Shown: positions 53,745 through 64,000 of the stretch, in pieces
Layout: the number at the start of each line of letters is the position of its first letter
Numbering within the stretch: position 1 is the first letter of the stretch
Source: Monodelphis domestica
Lineage: Eukaryota > Chordata > Mammalia > Didelphimorphia > Didelphidae
Direction of reading: 5' to 3'
Length of the DNA stretch: 64,000 nt
Assembly: GCF_027887165.1 (NCBI RefSeq)
Contig: NC_077230.1
Location: 327,158,415-327,222,414, forward strand
Program-made: the position numbers and the translations under genes
Notes under the pieces: model-generated
Seen by the model: only the letters and a program-made list of their open reading frames with translations
Databases searched by the model: none
Told to the model about the DNA's origin: nothing

Positions 53745-56635
53745 ATGGAAGAAGAGTAGGGAAATAAGGAAAGTTTACAGATCAGAGGCAGCTGAGCTGG
53801 TTTTAAATGTACCTTCCACTCGGACCGCCCAGAACATCTGAGCAAAATGGAACAGACCCTGCCCCCAAGCTCTGCCCCACCCCTCTATTTCTCCCCTAGG
53901 GGCTGGGTCAAAGCCCTACTGCTCGCTCTAGCCCCAGCCCTCTCTGCTTTCATAATTCCCACCCCCACCCCAAACCCTCTCCGTTCCTACCTTCTCTCCA
54001 GCCTGTGATTAATTCTCTCCGCCTCGGGACCTCTGAAATCTGCCCCACTTCAATTCTAACTGACCCTGACCTGTCCCAATTCCACCTAGAGCCCTGTTCT
54101 CCCAGCCTTGGCTATTGGGAAGCCCACGGAAGTGAGCCCACCTTCATTCCCTTTCCCGTAGTTAAGTGTTTGCCCTGCAGTCAGATCCATGTTCCTCCAG
54201 GACCTTTCTAAATCCTCCCCAAAAAGTCAGACACAGAATATTGCCCGAATGGAACAGAAGAAACCCAGGCTCCAAACCGGCATTTGAAAAAAATTGAATT
54301 ATGCCACTGATTAAGGTTAGATCAGAATGTCCAGCTTTGAGCTAGTCAGATTATACAACCAGAGCTAGAAGAGACCACAGAGACAGTCTAGCACACTTGA
54401 TCATTTTACAGATGAGGAAACTGAGGCCCAAACAAATTAGTTTATGTGCCTCTTCCTGGCTGGTAGATGTATCTTTCCCCAATTAAAATTCTCTGATTGA
54501 AGGGGCTCAGGGGCTGAAGGGGAACATCCAAGGACCCCATGGATTCCTGGAGAGAAATATATCTGTAAAATAAATTACAGACTGTGGGGAAGGTGTTTGT
54601 AGCATTTAGGCCAGAGATTGAGTCCCCACACAGAGGACATTATGGCAAAACACATACATAAATGAAGACTATCTACTCAAATCTGGGATGCAAAGGAGAA
54701 AAAATTTATTACTTTCCCCTCCTATTCCCCCTATGCCTTGCCTTCCCCCTTCCTGGAAATGCTGGAGGAAAGTACATTAAGGTAAAAGAAACAAACCCAT
54801 TTGCAAGAATTCCATCCTTACATGAGCTAAATGATTGGTTTGGCTGGCACTGGCCCAATAGGGCCAAGCAGAAAAACTATCCTAAGAATTATAAAATCCA
54901 GTGGATAAACACTAGACCTGTAGAAACTTAGGCCCAGGGGTAGAAACAAAGGAGGCAGTCCAGGAACAAAAGCTAGGAGGTAGATAAGGAAGGAAAGAGT
55001 ATATAGAATGGGGAGGTGGGGAGGAGGGGAGGGGCTTTAAGGGAGAGAAGGGTCAGCAGTAAAGTAAAGATCAGGACAGAAGGGGGGGGGGGGAGGAAGC
55101 AAAAAAAGAATTCTCTTTTGAGAGAGGAAAGATTATTACCTTGGGTCAGTAGCACCCAATGCAGTAAAAAGGCCAAGAGGAAAGTTCGTGGGGAAGAGGA
55201 GGTGAGGAAGACTTGGGAAGGAGTCAGGACCCAAAATATTGAATAGACTAATGGGCACTGACTTTGCACAAAACAGTTTAGTGTCAATAAAACCAAAGGA
55301 AGACTGAAGATGGAATATAAGTTGTGGTTCAGGAAGGTTAGAGGCTAAAGCTTTGGAGAACTTGGCCCTTGGGAAAAGAGGAGTATGGAAGGATAACAGC
55401 TGGGACATATAGGGTACATAGAAATAAAACTCAGAAGAACCACCCAGACATAAGGTGAATTTCAGAATATTTTAAAGTAGGTAAAATCTCCCCCCTTTTT
55501 TATGCTAAGGAACCCTCTAAATTCCCTCCATGGGCTTGTTTCCCATATGTAAAAGGAAGGAGTTGGGCTTCCTCTTTCTGCTTCTTTGTTTTACTAAAGA
55601 AGGGGGTCCAACAATATTTCTGCCCCAAACATACAAAGACCCAGATTTTCAGCATGCACAAATAAAAAACAGAAATTACATAATCTTTTTAAAAATTTAT
55701 TTTAGACTTTTAAACTAATTTCTTTAATCACTGACTGAAATAGAAAAGGTGATCTGTGGAAACTATTTCTTGTTGCTGCAGTGACTGATGTACTCTGGCT
55801 TATGACTAAAGTGGTTTGCCTACTGATTCCTACTGATGACTAGTGGATCAATATTTCTCCTAATCTCTCTCCTTCCTGCACCCTCTCCTCCCTGCCACCC
55901 TCACCTCCCAGTTCTTCTTGAAGCCTTTGGCTTCTTCCCTCCCCCCTGAGTGAACTATAAAGATACTCTTTTCTTTTCCTTTTCAAGTCAGAGGGTTTAT
56001 TGGGAAACAGGATGGGAAACTGAGGTAAGAGGGATGAGTGTGTCCCTAATCTAAATGAAGATTATGAAGCCTTGGTAAGTCACAACTGTGACAGAGGGAC
56101 CTTCAGAGATGGAGGACAAGAGTTAAAATCTTCTTTCTTCTTCACAAAGCGACCAATTTCAGAAGTCCCTCTCTAGGGTCCTTCAGCCTGGGACAGAAAC
56201 TAAATAATATCAGTTCAGCTTCTTCCCCCGGCCAGCTTCAACTCCCAGAGCCAGAGACAGAATCAAAGTTCCAGTTTCTCCCCTGGTCAGCTTCAACTCT
56301 TGGTCAGTCAAATCTCTGAGAGAGAGCAGAGGTTTTCCTTTGCTCAGAGAGCCCAAAAAGCCAAGCCTCCTCAGTTCAATAACCCCCCAGAGAGAGTGAG
56401 CCCCCAAGGTCCCATTTCCTCTCCTCTCCTCAGGCTCCCCCACTGCTTCTCCTGGGAACATTCCGCTTGGAAACTTCTTCTTGATTGACAGGCAGGTCAG
56501 ATCCCCAGCTTGTTTCTTGCCCCTTAGCTTGTCCTGCAAAACCTCTCTTCAAGTCTCTACCACATGACCCAAGTAGGTAGACATTAAATTCTATTTTTGT
56601 CCTCGATACAGTAAGGGGTTCATTTATGGTGGATT
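53745..56635. other. Upstream of SLC37A2, no gene recognised
   Basis: An antisense MIR-like fragment lies at 54345-54480 (acagatgaggaaactgaggc). A G run is at about 55083-55092. In human the next gene on this side is CCDC15; none of its sequence was recognised. Confidence 0.4.
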
Positions 56636-56639
56636 GAGA

Positions 56640-56890
56640 ATTGGAGAGTATTCATTAAGTGGCTATTACATGCCAGTAATAGTGCTAAGCACTTTACAGA
56701 TATTTCACTTGACCCTCACAACAACCCTAGGAGATAAGTGCTATAATGATCTCCATTTTACTGTTGAGGAAATTAAGAAAGACTAAAGCGAAGTGCCTTG
56801 CCCAGAATCACACAGCTAATAATGGTCTGAGGCTACATTTGAACTCAGGTCTTCCTGACTCTATGCCTAGCACTCTATTCACCTAGCAGA
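56640..56890 (-). repeat. CORE-SINE (MIR-type), antisense
   Basis: A well-kept antisense copy: agcactttacagatatttc, ccattttactgttgagg, tgccttgcccagaatcacac, gaactcaggtcttcctgac and agcactctattcacctagc. Confidence 0.65.
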
Positions 56891-57358
56891 CTCAGAATAT
56901 ATGTTCAAGTCACATCTCTGGCCTTTCAAACTGTGTGACCTTGGATAAATCTCTTAATCTCTGAATCAGGCAATTTACTAAGGGTATATAAATCACAAAG
57001 AAGTTTCTAACATACCTAGAGTGCCCTATTCTAGTGGAATCACAAGACCAGTCCTCAATTCCAGGATGGATGACATAAAAACAATCTAGTGGCCAGTGCT
57101 AATCGAACTAGGATGATAGCATAGATAGGAATAAGGGACATAAAAAGAATCATGGGTTGGACTTGCTATTAGGATTCTTAAGTGTTTTTTAGAGAGCAGG
57201 AATTCTGTTTTATTTCACCTTAGTATCTCCAGTGCTTAGCAAGGTACATTGAACCCAGGTCCAGCCATAGCATTAAAGCAACACTAGATTCTCAAAGACA
57301 GTGCCAGATGGCACACACTCTTGGTAGCACAAAATGGAAAAAGTATGGGCCTGACGAT

Positions 57359-57361
<3 letters not shown>

Positions 57362-57405
<44 letters not shown>
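57362..57405. repeat. (TA)n microsatellite
   Basis: About 22 uninterrupted TA units. A short L2-like end lies just before, at 57170-57240. Confidence 0.97.
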
Positions 57406-57406
<1 letters not shown>

Positions 57407-57984
57407 AGTGACTCCCTTGTCTGAATTCCAGCCTATTTGGAGAAAAGCTTCTGAGCATAAAGAAGCTCATTTTCCTTGACCAGCGACATTACCTCTGGGG
57501 TTTTCCTCATAAAGATTTTAGCGCTCTTTGGTCCCCAGGCAATGAAGGGGTTTTTTTTTGCTTAGTTTTTATTTTTTGGCTACAACAATTCATTAGAGTT
57601 TCTTTTAAGGCATGGAGGGGGCTGTTGGCTGCATTGGTAGGAGTACTCACATGGATAAAACTACAGATCCTTGAAGTCATGATGCGAGAAAGTATGATCA
57701 GTCAGAGGCTATCAGCATCAAATGATCTCATCTCTTTCCTGCCTCTGAATTCCACCCACCTAGACCTATTGAATAGACAAGGTGATCAAGCCCCCAAAAG
57801 TGGGTTTGATTGAAATGAGTTCTAAACCTAGGAGAGAAAAGCTTTATAAAGAAAATCCTAGATGATGTGGCTGGTCAAAATTTTTCTTTTCACTTAGGAC
57901 TAGACTGATAGGTCCTGAGGAATGGACTAGTTATGAGACAAGAAGTCAATATGATGGGTAAATTTACAGTGTATAGGTGGGTAG

Positions 57985-58126
57985 AGAGAGAAACAGGCAG
58001 ACACAGAGAAAGACAAAGAAACAGAGAGAAAGGAAGAGGGAGGGAGAGACAAACAGACAGACAGGAAAATGAGAGAGAGGCAGAGAGGAGAGAGGCAGAG
58101 AGGAGAGAGGAGAGAGGAGAGAAGAA

Positions 58127-58185
<59 letters not shown>
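57985..58185. repeat. Purine-rich tract ending in (GA)n
   Basis: Imperfect GA, GACA and GAGGCA units from 57985 run into about 28 perfect GA units at 58129-58185. A SINE starts right after. Confidence 0.95.
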
Positions 58186-58187
<2 letters not shown>

Positions 58188-58405
58188 CTTGTGGCACAGT
58201 GTACAAAGTGCTGGCCCTTGAATCAGGCAGACCTGAGTTAAGATCCAGCCTCTGATATGTAAAAGTTATGTGACCCTGGGCAAGTCACTTAACCCCATTT
58301 GCCTCAGGTTCCTCATCTATAAAATGAATTGGAGAAAGAAATGGAAATCACTCTAGTATTTTTGCCAAGAAAATCTCAAATGGACTCACAAAGAGTGGGA
58401 TGGTA
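58186..58405 (+). mobile_element. tRNA-derived SINE (longer MAR1-like type)
   Basis: Head cttgtggcacagtgtaca, agtgctggcccttgaatc, gtgaccctgggcaagtcac, cctcaggttcctcatctat, tttttgccaagaaaatctc and ctcacaaagagtgggatgg. Confidence 0.75.
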
Positions 58406-58879
58406 ATAATACCATCATCATCCTAGTCACTCAGGTTCCCAAATGCAGTCTTTCTTTGACTCTTATCATTCTTTCATCTCCACTCCATATCATATTTTTA
58501 GGTGGAATTATGAGAGAGGGGGGAAAATTAAAATTCAGTAGTGAAAGAAGTGGAGGACTTAGGCAGAGCTGAGGATAACTTTTGATTTCTTTAGATGAAA
58601 AGGGGAAATTGCTGTTTAGAATCTCTCTAAAAGATAGAACTAGGGCATCTCAACTCATTTATTCATCAAATTTGGGTTACTGGTTTTGAGAAAGGGATAG
58701 AACCCTATAGATTATCCTTTCTAGCTCCTTGATTTTACTGACTCTCAGAGAGACTGTGACCTGTCCAAAAGTCACATAGCTAATTAATAGAGCTATGAAG
58801 AATCCAGGTCTCTTGAAGCTTGGTACATGTTTTATGGCCATGTCACACCCCATCCCACCCCACCCCCATTCAGTCAATT

Positions 58880-59390
58880 CCAATGGTTCCCTATTGCCTA
58901 CAAGATCAAATATAAAATTCTGTTTGACTTTTAAAGTTCTTTAAAACCTGGTCCCTTTCCCTACCTTTCTAGTCATCTTATATCTTAATTTCTTCCCACT
59001 CCCATACCTTGCAATCCTGACATTGACTTCCTTGCTTGACTTTCATGAAATATGGCATTACATTTCCCAACTGTAAGCATTTTCAATAGCTATCTCTCAT
59101 GTTTAGAATTCTCTCCCTCCTCATGTCCACTTCCTAGTTTCTATACTTTCCTTCAAGTCTCAGCTAAAGTCCCATCTTCTAGGACCTTTCCCAATACTCC
59201 TTACTCTTAGTACCTTCCCTCTGAGATTATCTCCAAATTATCTTTTATACACCTTGTTTACACATAGTGGCTTGAATGTTATCTTCTATATTAGCATGTG
59301 AGCTCCTTGTTTTTTTTGTCTTTCTTGGTCTCAGTACTTAGCCCCTTGCTTAAATTCTTGTTGACTTTACTCCTTCCACTGAGGACCTCA
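58880..59390 (+). mobile_element. L2 LINE 3' region
   Basis: Block order aatggttccctattgcc, tacaagatcaaatataaaat, cttccttcaagtctcagct, gtccc.cttctaggacc and gtgagctccttg follows the L2 3' region. Confidence 0.6.
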
Positions 59391-59572
59391 TAAAGTTTTT
59401 AGTCTGGTGATTATAGAGACCCATGAAAAATGGAAATCCTGAAATATGAATGAATATCTTCTTTTGAGAATGTCTTCTCCAGGAGTAGTATCTCCATTGG
59501 TGTTCATGTTATTAAGATTATTAAGCATATACTTCATGAGTTTCTTCCTTCCTTCCTTCCTTTCTTTCTTTT

Positions 59573-59778
59573 TTGTTTAAATAACCCTTACCTTTTCTCT
59601 TAGAATTGATACTAAGTATTGGTTCTGAGGCAGAAGAGCAGTGAGGGATAGGCAATTGGAGTTAAGTGACTTGCCCAGATTTAACACAGGTAAGAAGTGT
59701 CTGAGGCCAGATTTGAACCCAGGGCCTCCCATCTTCAGGCCTGGGTCTCTACCCACAGAGCCACTTAGCTACTCCTAT
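59573..59778 (-). mobile_element. MAR1/WSINE-type SINE, antisense
   Basis: Plus strand cttaccttttctcttagaat, tgccttt-like gaggcagaagagcag, agtgacttgcccag, gatttgaacccagggcctcc and acagagccacttagctac. A TTCC run at 59546-59560 lies at its 3' side. Confidence 0.7.
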
Positions 59779-59884
59779 GTGTTTCTTTTTCAATATTCTC
59801 AGCTGAAATATCTTCCCTTCTCTAGAAAGTTATGAGAAAATAGGTCTCTCCACTTAAACAAGGATAATGTGATATTGAGAAATT

Positions 59885-60690
59885 GAGTGTTAAACTCAAA
59901 TCAGAACTCATTAATACCTTGCAAGCCTAGCCTGTTCTTTGAAACTTCCTATTTCCTATCTGGGGCACCACTATACTTCCAGTCACCTGAGCTCAAAACT
60001 TCAGTCCCACATATCCAATCTCACCAAACAAATCTTGTCATTCTTTTCTCCACTACATCTCTTGGATTCGCCCCTTCTTTCTACTCGCAGAGTCAGCACT
60101 CCATCTAGACCTATCGATCACCTGGAGCAAAGCAAGTCTCCTAATTGGTCTTCTGCCTCAAGGCTTCCCCTACTCCAATCCATATTCCACAGAACTGCCT
60201 AAATAATTTTTCTAAAGTACATTATTATGTCTGTCTATATCACCACCCCCCTCCTACTTCATAGGATCAAATAGAAACTCTTCTGTTTGGCATTTAAAAT
60301 CTTCTCAATCTGGCCCCTTCTTGTATTTATGGTATTCTAGCAACTTACCTACCTCTAGGCACTCTTTAGTCCAGACACACTGCCCTATTTGCTATTTTTC
60401 GAGCATGGCACTCCATCTTCCATCTTTTGCCATTGCACTATGTTCATGTCTAGAGTATTTTCCCTCCTCACTGCTGACAAGGCTCAGCTCAAATCCAACC
60501 TTCTTTAGGAGGTCCTCCAATTACAGCCCCTTCCCATCTTCCATTATCTTCTATCTACTCTACATCTCGTATCTATTGTACCTTTTTACGTACCTGTTAG
60601 AATGGCGTCCTGGAGCAGTGATTAGTTCATGCACAATGCCTAGCATATGGTCAGCACATAATTAATGCTTTTCATTTATTCATTAAGCAG
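59885..60690 (+). mobile_element. L2 LINE 3' region
   Basis: Blocks gacctatcgatcacctgg, caagtctcctaattggtc, cctcaaggcttcccctactcc and aatccatattccacagaac match L2. They are followed by ctctgtttgg-like, tctggccccttcttg and a tagcatatggtcagcac end. Confidence 0.6.
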
Positions 60691-61124
60691 GACAGTGGCT
60701 TCTTTAGAAACAGATGAAGCTAGCAATAGTATATGGTTTGGCTTTCTGCTGTCCTTCCAGCTCCCTTTCCAATAGCTTCCCCATTCACCAAGCAAGATTG
60801 CTTGCTTCTCAGCAATCCAGCCCAGATGGAAACTCTCTTCTGAGGGCCCCTAGTATTTTGCATTAACCTTTGAATATCTAAGGGATGCTGGGAGGGACCT
60901 CTCTGTCTTATTCAGCCCCTGCCCTAGGTTGTCAGCTGTCAGGAAAGGAAAAATTTTTGGTGTAACAATCATGGATTCAGAGGAGCAGGACACAGAAAAG
61001 TTGTTGGGTGGCCAAAGTCAGAAACTGGGAGCTGACTCAGAAGTCAGAGACCTATATCTTCCAGGGAATCCTGAGGCTTCTCATAGAAAACAAGCAAGGC
61101 TGACTAGATAAGGGAAGTCAAATG

Positions 61125-61500
61125 ACAGTATATGAGTATAATGGAATACTGTTGGGGTAGAAGTAATTTCAGAGAAACCTGGGAAGGTGCATATGAACTG
61201 GTGCAGAGTGAACTGAGCAGAACAGGCGAGTAATTTATATCATAACATCAATACTTATAAAAATAAATTATTCTGAAAGACAAGAACTTCATAATCAAAG
61301 ATGAAGAATATAATGGACAACAATGAAGAATACAACACACATTTTTGGGCATAGACTGTTTAGGAACTTATTTCCCTTGATTATGTTTATATCCTTATAA
61401 GTGTTTTACTTTTCTTCTCTCCTACTCCCCTTCCCAACCTGTGGGGGAATGGAGGGTGGGAGGAGGTGGGTGAAGAAAAATTAAATGCTTGATAATTGAA
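61125..61500 (+). mobile_element. LINE-1 3'-end fragment
   Basis: L1 3' blocks: agtataatggaatactgttgg, agagaaacctgggaaggtg, gtgcagagtgaactgagcag. AT-rich 3' UTR follows. Confidence 0.6.
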
Positions 61501-61754
61501 AAAAGACCCTTTTAAAATAACAAAAGAAAAAAGAAGTCTGAACAAAATCCAAAGAAACTTCTCAACATATAGTTTAATAAGTACTAAAGGAATTCCTGCT
61601 GCCTGTATATATTTAAAGCCCCAAATGCTTACTATAATGATGGAGACAAGTGAAAAGGATCTCCCAATTTTCATGTCTCCCCATTGTGGATAAGCATTCT
61701 CATTCTTGGATTCCTCTCCCAAATTTCTCACTAATAATATCTTTAATATATTTG

Positions 61755-62013
61755 TTGTTCAGTCATTTAATTGTGCCTGACTCTTTGTGACCCCATAGAC
61801 CATCTTACATTAATACTGTCTATAGAGTTTCTATAGCAAAGATACTGGAGTGGTTTGCCATTTCTTTCTCTAGTGGATTAGTCAGACAGAGGTTAAGTGA
61901 CTTGTCCAGGGCCACACAACATGTTTGAGAGTTTGAGACCAGATTTGAACTCAAGATGAATCTCCTGACTCCTTCCTGGCACTATGTCTACTAACTGCAC
62001 CACCTAGTGGCCG
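61755..62013 (-). mobile_element. tRNA-derived SINE (longer MAR1-like type), antisense
   Basis: Plus strand gcctgactctttgtgacccc, agtggtttgccatttctttc, gaggttaagtgacttgtcc, agatttgaactcaagatgaa and actgcaccacctagtgg. Confidence 0.75.
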
Positions 62014-62029
62014 TTTGGCATTTACCATT

Positions 62030-63650
62030 CTCTAAACACATGGTCCATTTCCTACTTTGTGCTTCTGCTCACATCATTCCCTGTTTATTTTTGGGCAGCT
62101 ATAGGGTATCATGCCATGAGTCCAAGAAGAGTCTAAGTTCAACTTATTCTTTAATTCTGCAATATTCTTTTTGTAATTCTTTCAATTTATGTTGTTGCAG
62201 TCATTGTGTATATTATTTTTGTGGCTCTGCTTACTTCACTTTGCATCAATTCATGTAAGTCTTTCCATTCTTTTCTAAATCTATTAAATTTTTTTCTTAT
62301 AACTTAGCACTATTTTGTTCAGCCATCCCATAATTTATGTTCTGAGCTATTTACTACCATTAAAAGTGCTGCTATACTTATTTTGGTGTATATGGAACTT
62401 TTTTTTTTAAATCAGTGGTCTCCTTGAGGCATATACCTGTCAAGGCAATCTCTGGGTCAGAGTATAGATATTCTCATCACTTTATTTGAAGTGATTCCAA
62501 ATAGCTTTCCAGAATGGTTGTAATAATCCACAGATCCACAAACAATTCATGAATGTATGACCCCTCAAACACTGATTATTCTCACTTTTGTCAGTTTTGC
62601 CAATTTTCTAAGAGCAAAGTGAAATTTTAGGGTTGAATTCTAAAAACAATTGTCAAAAATTATTTCTACATGTAACTAAAATTTTTTAACAAAAAAAGAC
62701 ATTTCAAGGCCATTTTGATGTGCAATTCTCTAATTATTGATTTGAATAATATTTCATATGGTTAATAGTTTGAAATTTTTCTTTTGAGAATTGTTTGTTC
62801 ATAGGCTCTGATCACTGATCTATCTTATCAATCTTGCATACCAAACTCTTATCTAAGAAATTTTATACTAAGATATTTTCCTCCCAGTGCACTGCCTCCT
62901 TTATTCTAGATAGACAAATTTTCTTCATGTTGAAGCTTTTCGGTTTCATGTAATAAAAATTCCTGATTTTACCTTTTGTAATTGCCTCTATCCCTTGTTT
63001 GGTTAAGAATATATCTCCTATTCTTAGCTATGAGAAAAACTGTTCCGACTATTTAAATCCAACTATATATAATGAAAGGTTGTCCATACCCAGAATATTG
63101 TTAGACCCTAACTCTCTAGAAATGCCAGAGTTGGCTACAATGTATTTCTGATTTCTTCAGGCTGGGGATCAACCCAAAGCATTCTTGTTTTGGGTACTAA
63201 CTCATGAACAACTGAGTCTACCCATAGCTTATGTTTTGGGTTACAGTTACAAATCTCAATCAACCTTGCTTTCAGTGCATTCTTTCTGCAAAATTGCTTA
63301 ACTGAGTACATAGGGTTCTTGTGTGAGAAACCTTTTTCGAAAATCTCTATAATGTAAATCTTCCAGAATCTGGGGGGGGAAGGGCATAAGTGAACATCTC
63401 CTTCCTGGCTCCCTTTTCTCTACCAAATGCCCCACTAAATTTCCTTCTAAAACTATTCTAGATTTTGGAGTCTATTCTAAGAACAACATAGCCATGGAAA
63501 ATATATAATGTGCTTCAATTCTAATTTTTTATGTTATGATCTTTAATATTCAGGTCATGTGTCCACTTTGAATTTATTGTGGAATACCGTATAAGATACT
63601 GATTTGGGTCTAATATCTGTTCAGGATTTTGTTGGACACAATTCTGACCA
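62030..63650 (-). mobile_element. Old LINE-1 ORF2 fragment, with about 0.5 kb inserted
   Basis: Plus strand matches the L1 ORF2 C-terminal half in reverse. Landmarks are tttgcatcaattcatgtaag (62241), ttgttcagccatcccataat (62312), tccagaatggttgtaataatc (62507), ttcggtttcatgtaat and cctctatcccttgtttgg (62939-63002). It resumes at about 63530 (gtccactttgaatttattgtgg). The 63015-63530 interval does not match L1 and is probably a later insertion of unknown kind. Confidence 0.6.
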
Positions 63651-63732
63651 TGTTGCCAGATCCTATTATTACATATTCAACATGAATATTACACCTCAGA
63701 AATTGGCAAATACTATAAATCTAGACAAATGT

Positions 63733-63965
63733 GTAGTTAGATGGTACAGTGGTTAGAGCACTGGGCCTTGATTGAGTCAGGAAGACTCATCTTCCTGAGT
63801 TCAAATTTGGTCTCAGACACTTAATAGCTTAGTTGTTAACACCTGGGCATGTCCTTACTTTCCTTGTCTATAAAATAAGCCAGAGAAGGAAATGGCAAAC
63901 CTATCCAGTATCTTTAGCAAGAAAACCCCAAATTAAGTTATAAAGAATCAAACACAACAGAAATA
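63733..63965 (+). mobile_element. tRNA-derived SINE (longer MAR1-like type)
   Basis: Head gtagttagatggtacagtgg, gagcactgggccttgattg, aggaagactcatcttcctga, gttcaaatttggtctcag, gagaaggaaatggcaaacc and a tagcaagaaaacccc end. Confidence 0.8.
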
Positions 63966-64000
63966 CAAAAAATCCAGGTTTGATTCATTACTTCGTTAAC

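Noticed and set aside
57933..58241. Open frames of 80-102 codons over the GA/CT tract (also 35768-36097)
   Set aside because: They are low-complexity Arg/Glu or Leu/Ser runs produced by simple repeats with no stop codons.

Overview
The window is nuclear DNA of a vertebrate, almost certainly a marsupial. Three things point there: tRNA-derived SINEs of the marsupial MAR1/WSINE kind, a nearly intact marsupial-type LINE-1, and many old L2 and MIR/CORE-SINE copies. The species cannot be fixed from the sequence alone. Coding density is very low, and nearly every short open reading frame is chance or sits inside a repeat.

One real gene was found, on the minus strand between about 28.8 and 53.74 kb. 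It is SLC37A2, a sugar-phosphate/phosphate antiporter of the SLC37 family in the endoplasmic reticulum membrane. I could place 17 coding exons with GT..AG borders and compatible phases, from the ATG at 53707 to exon 17 near 29465. They give about 492 residues, colinear with the mammalian protein over nearly its whole length. The last few residues are uncertain: either a short 18th exon or read-through to a stop at 29296. Intron 1 is about 14.6 kb and packed with retroelements. No other cellular protein gene was recognised on either side.

Layout. 0-5 kb: old L1, L2 and MIR pieces and an unclassified CpG-bearing repeat. 5.2-11.5 kb: a full-length minus-strand LINE-1 inside the tail of a SINE, with ORF1 intact and ORF2 broken by one frameshift in an A/T run. 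11.6-28.8 kb: layered L1, L2, SINE and LTR-like insertions, a long inverted repeat (17.1/18.1 kb), a decayed Ty3/Gypsy integrase (21.2-21.8 kb), an old minus-strand L1 piece (23.5-24.7 kb) and a possible processed pseudogene (26.45 kb). 28.8-53.74 kb: SLC37A2. Its intron 1 holds a diverged second copy of half of exon 3 plus flanking intron, nested in an L1, and a full-length 7SL RNA pseudogene. 53.7-64 kb: upstream sequence with simple repeats, SINEs, L2 and L1 pieces.

The most useful leads are the exon-3 duplication, the Gypsy integrase fossil, the long polypurine spacer between the two LINE-1 ORFs (present in a young and an old copy), the single-lesion LINE-1, and the 7SL pseudogene. Repeat boundaries were read by eye and are good to roughly 10-50 bases; exon borders are exact where splice sites are cited.
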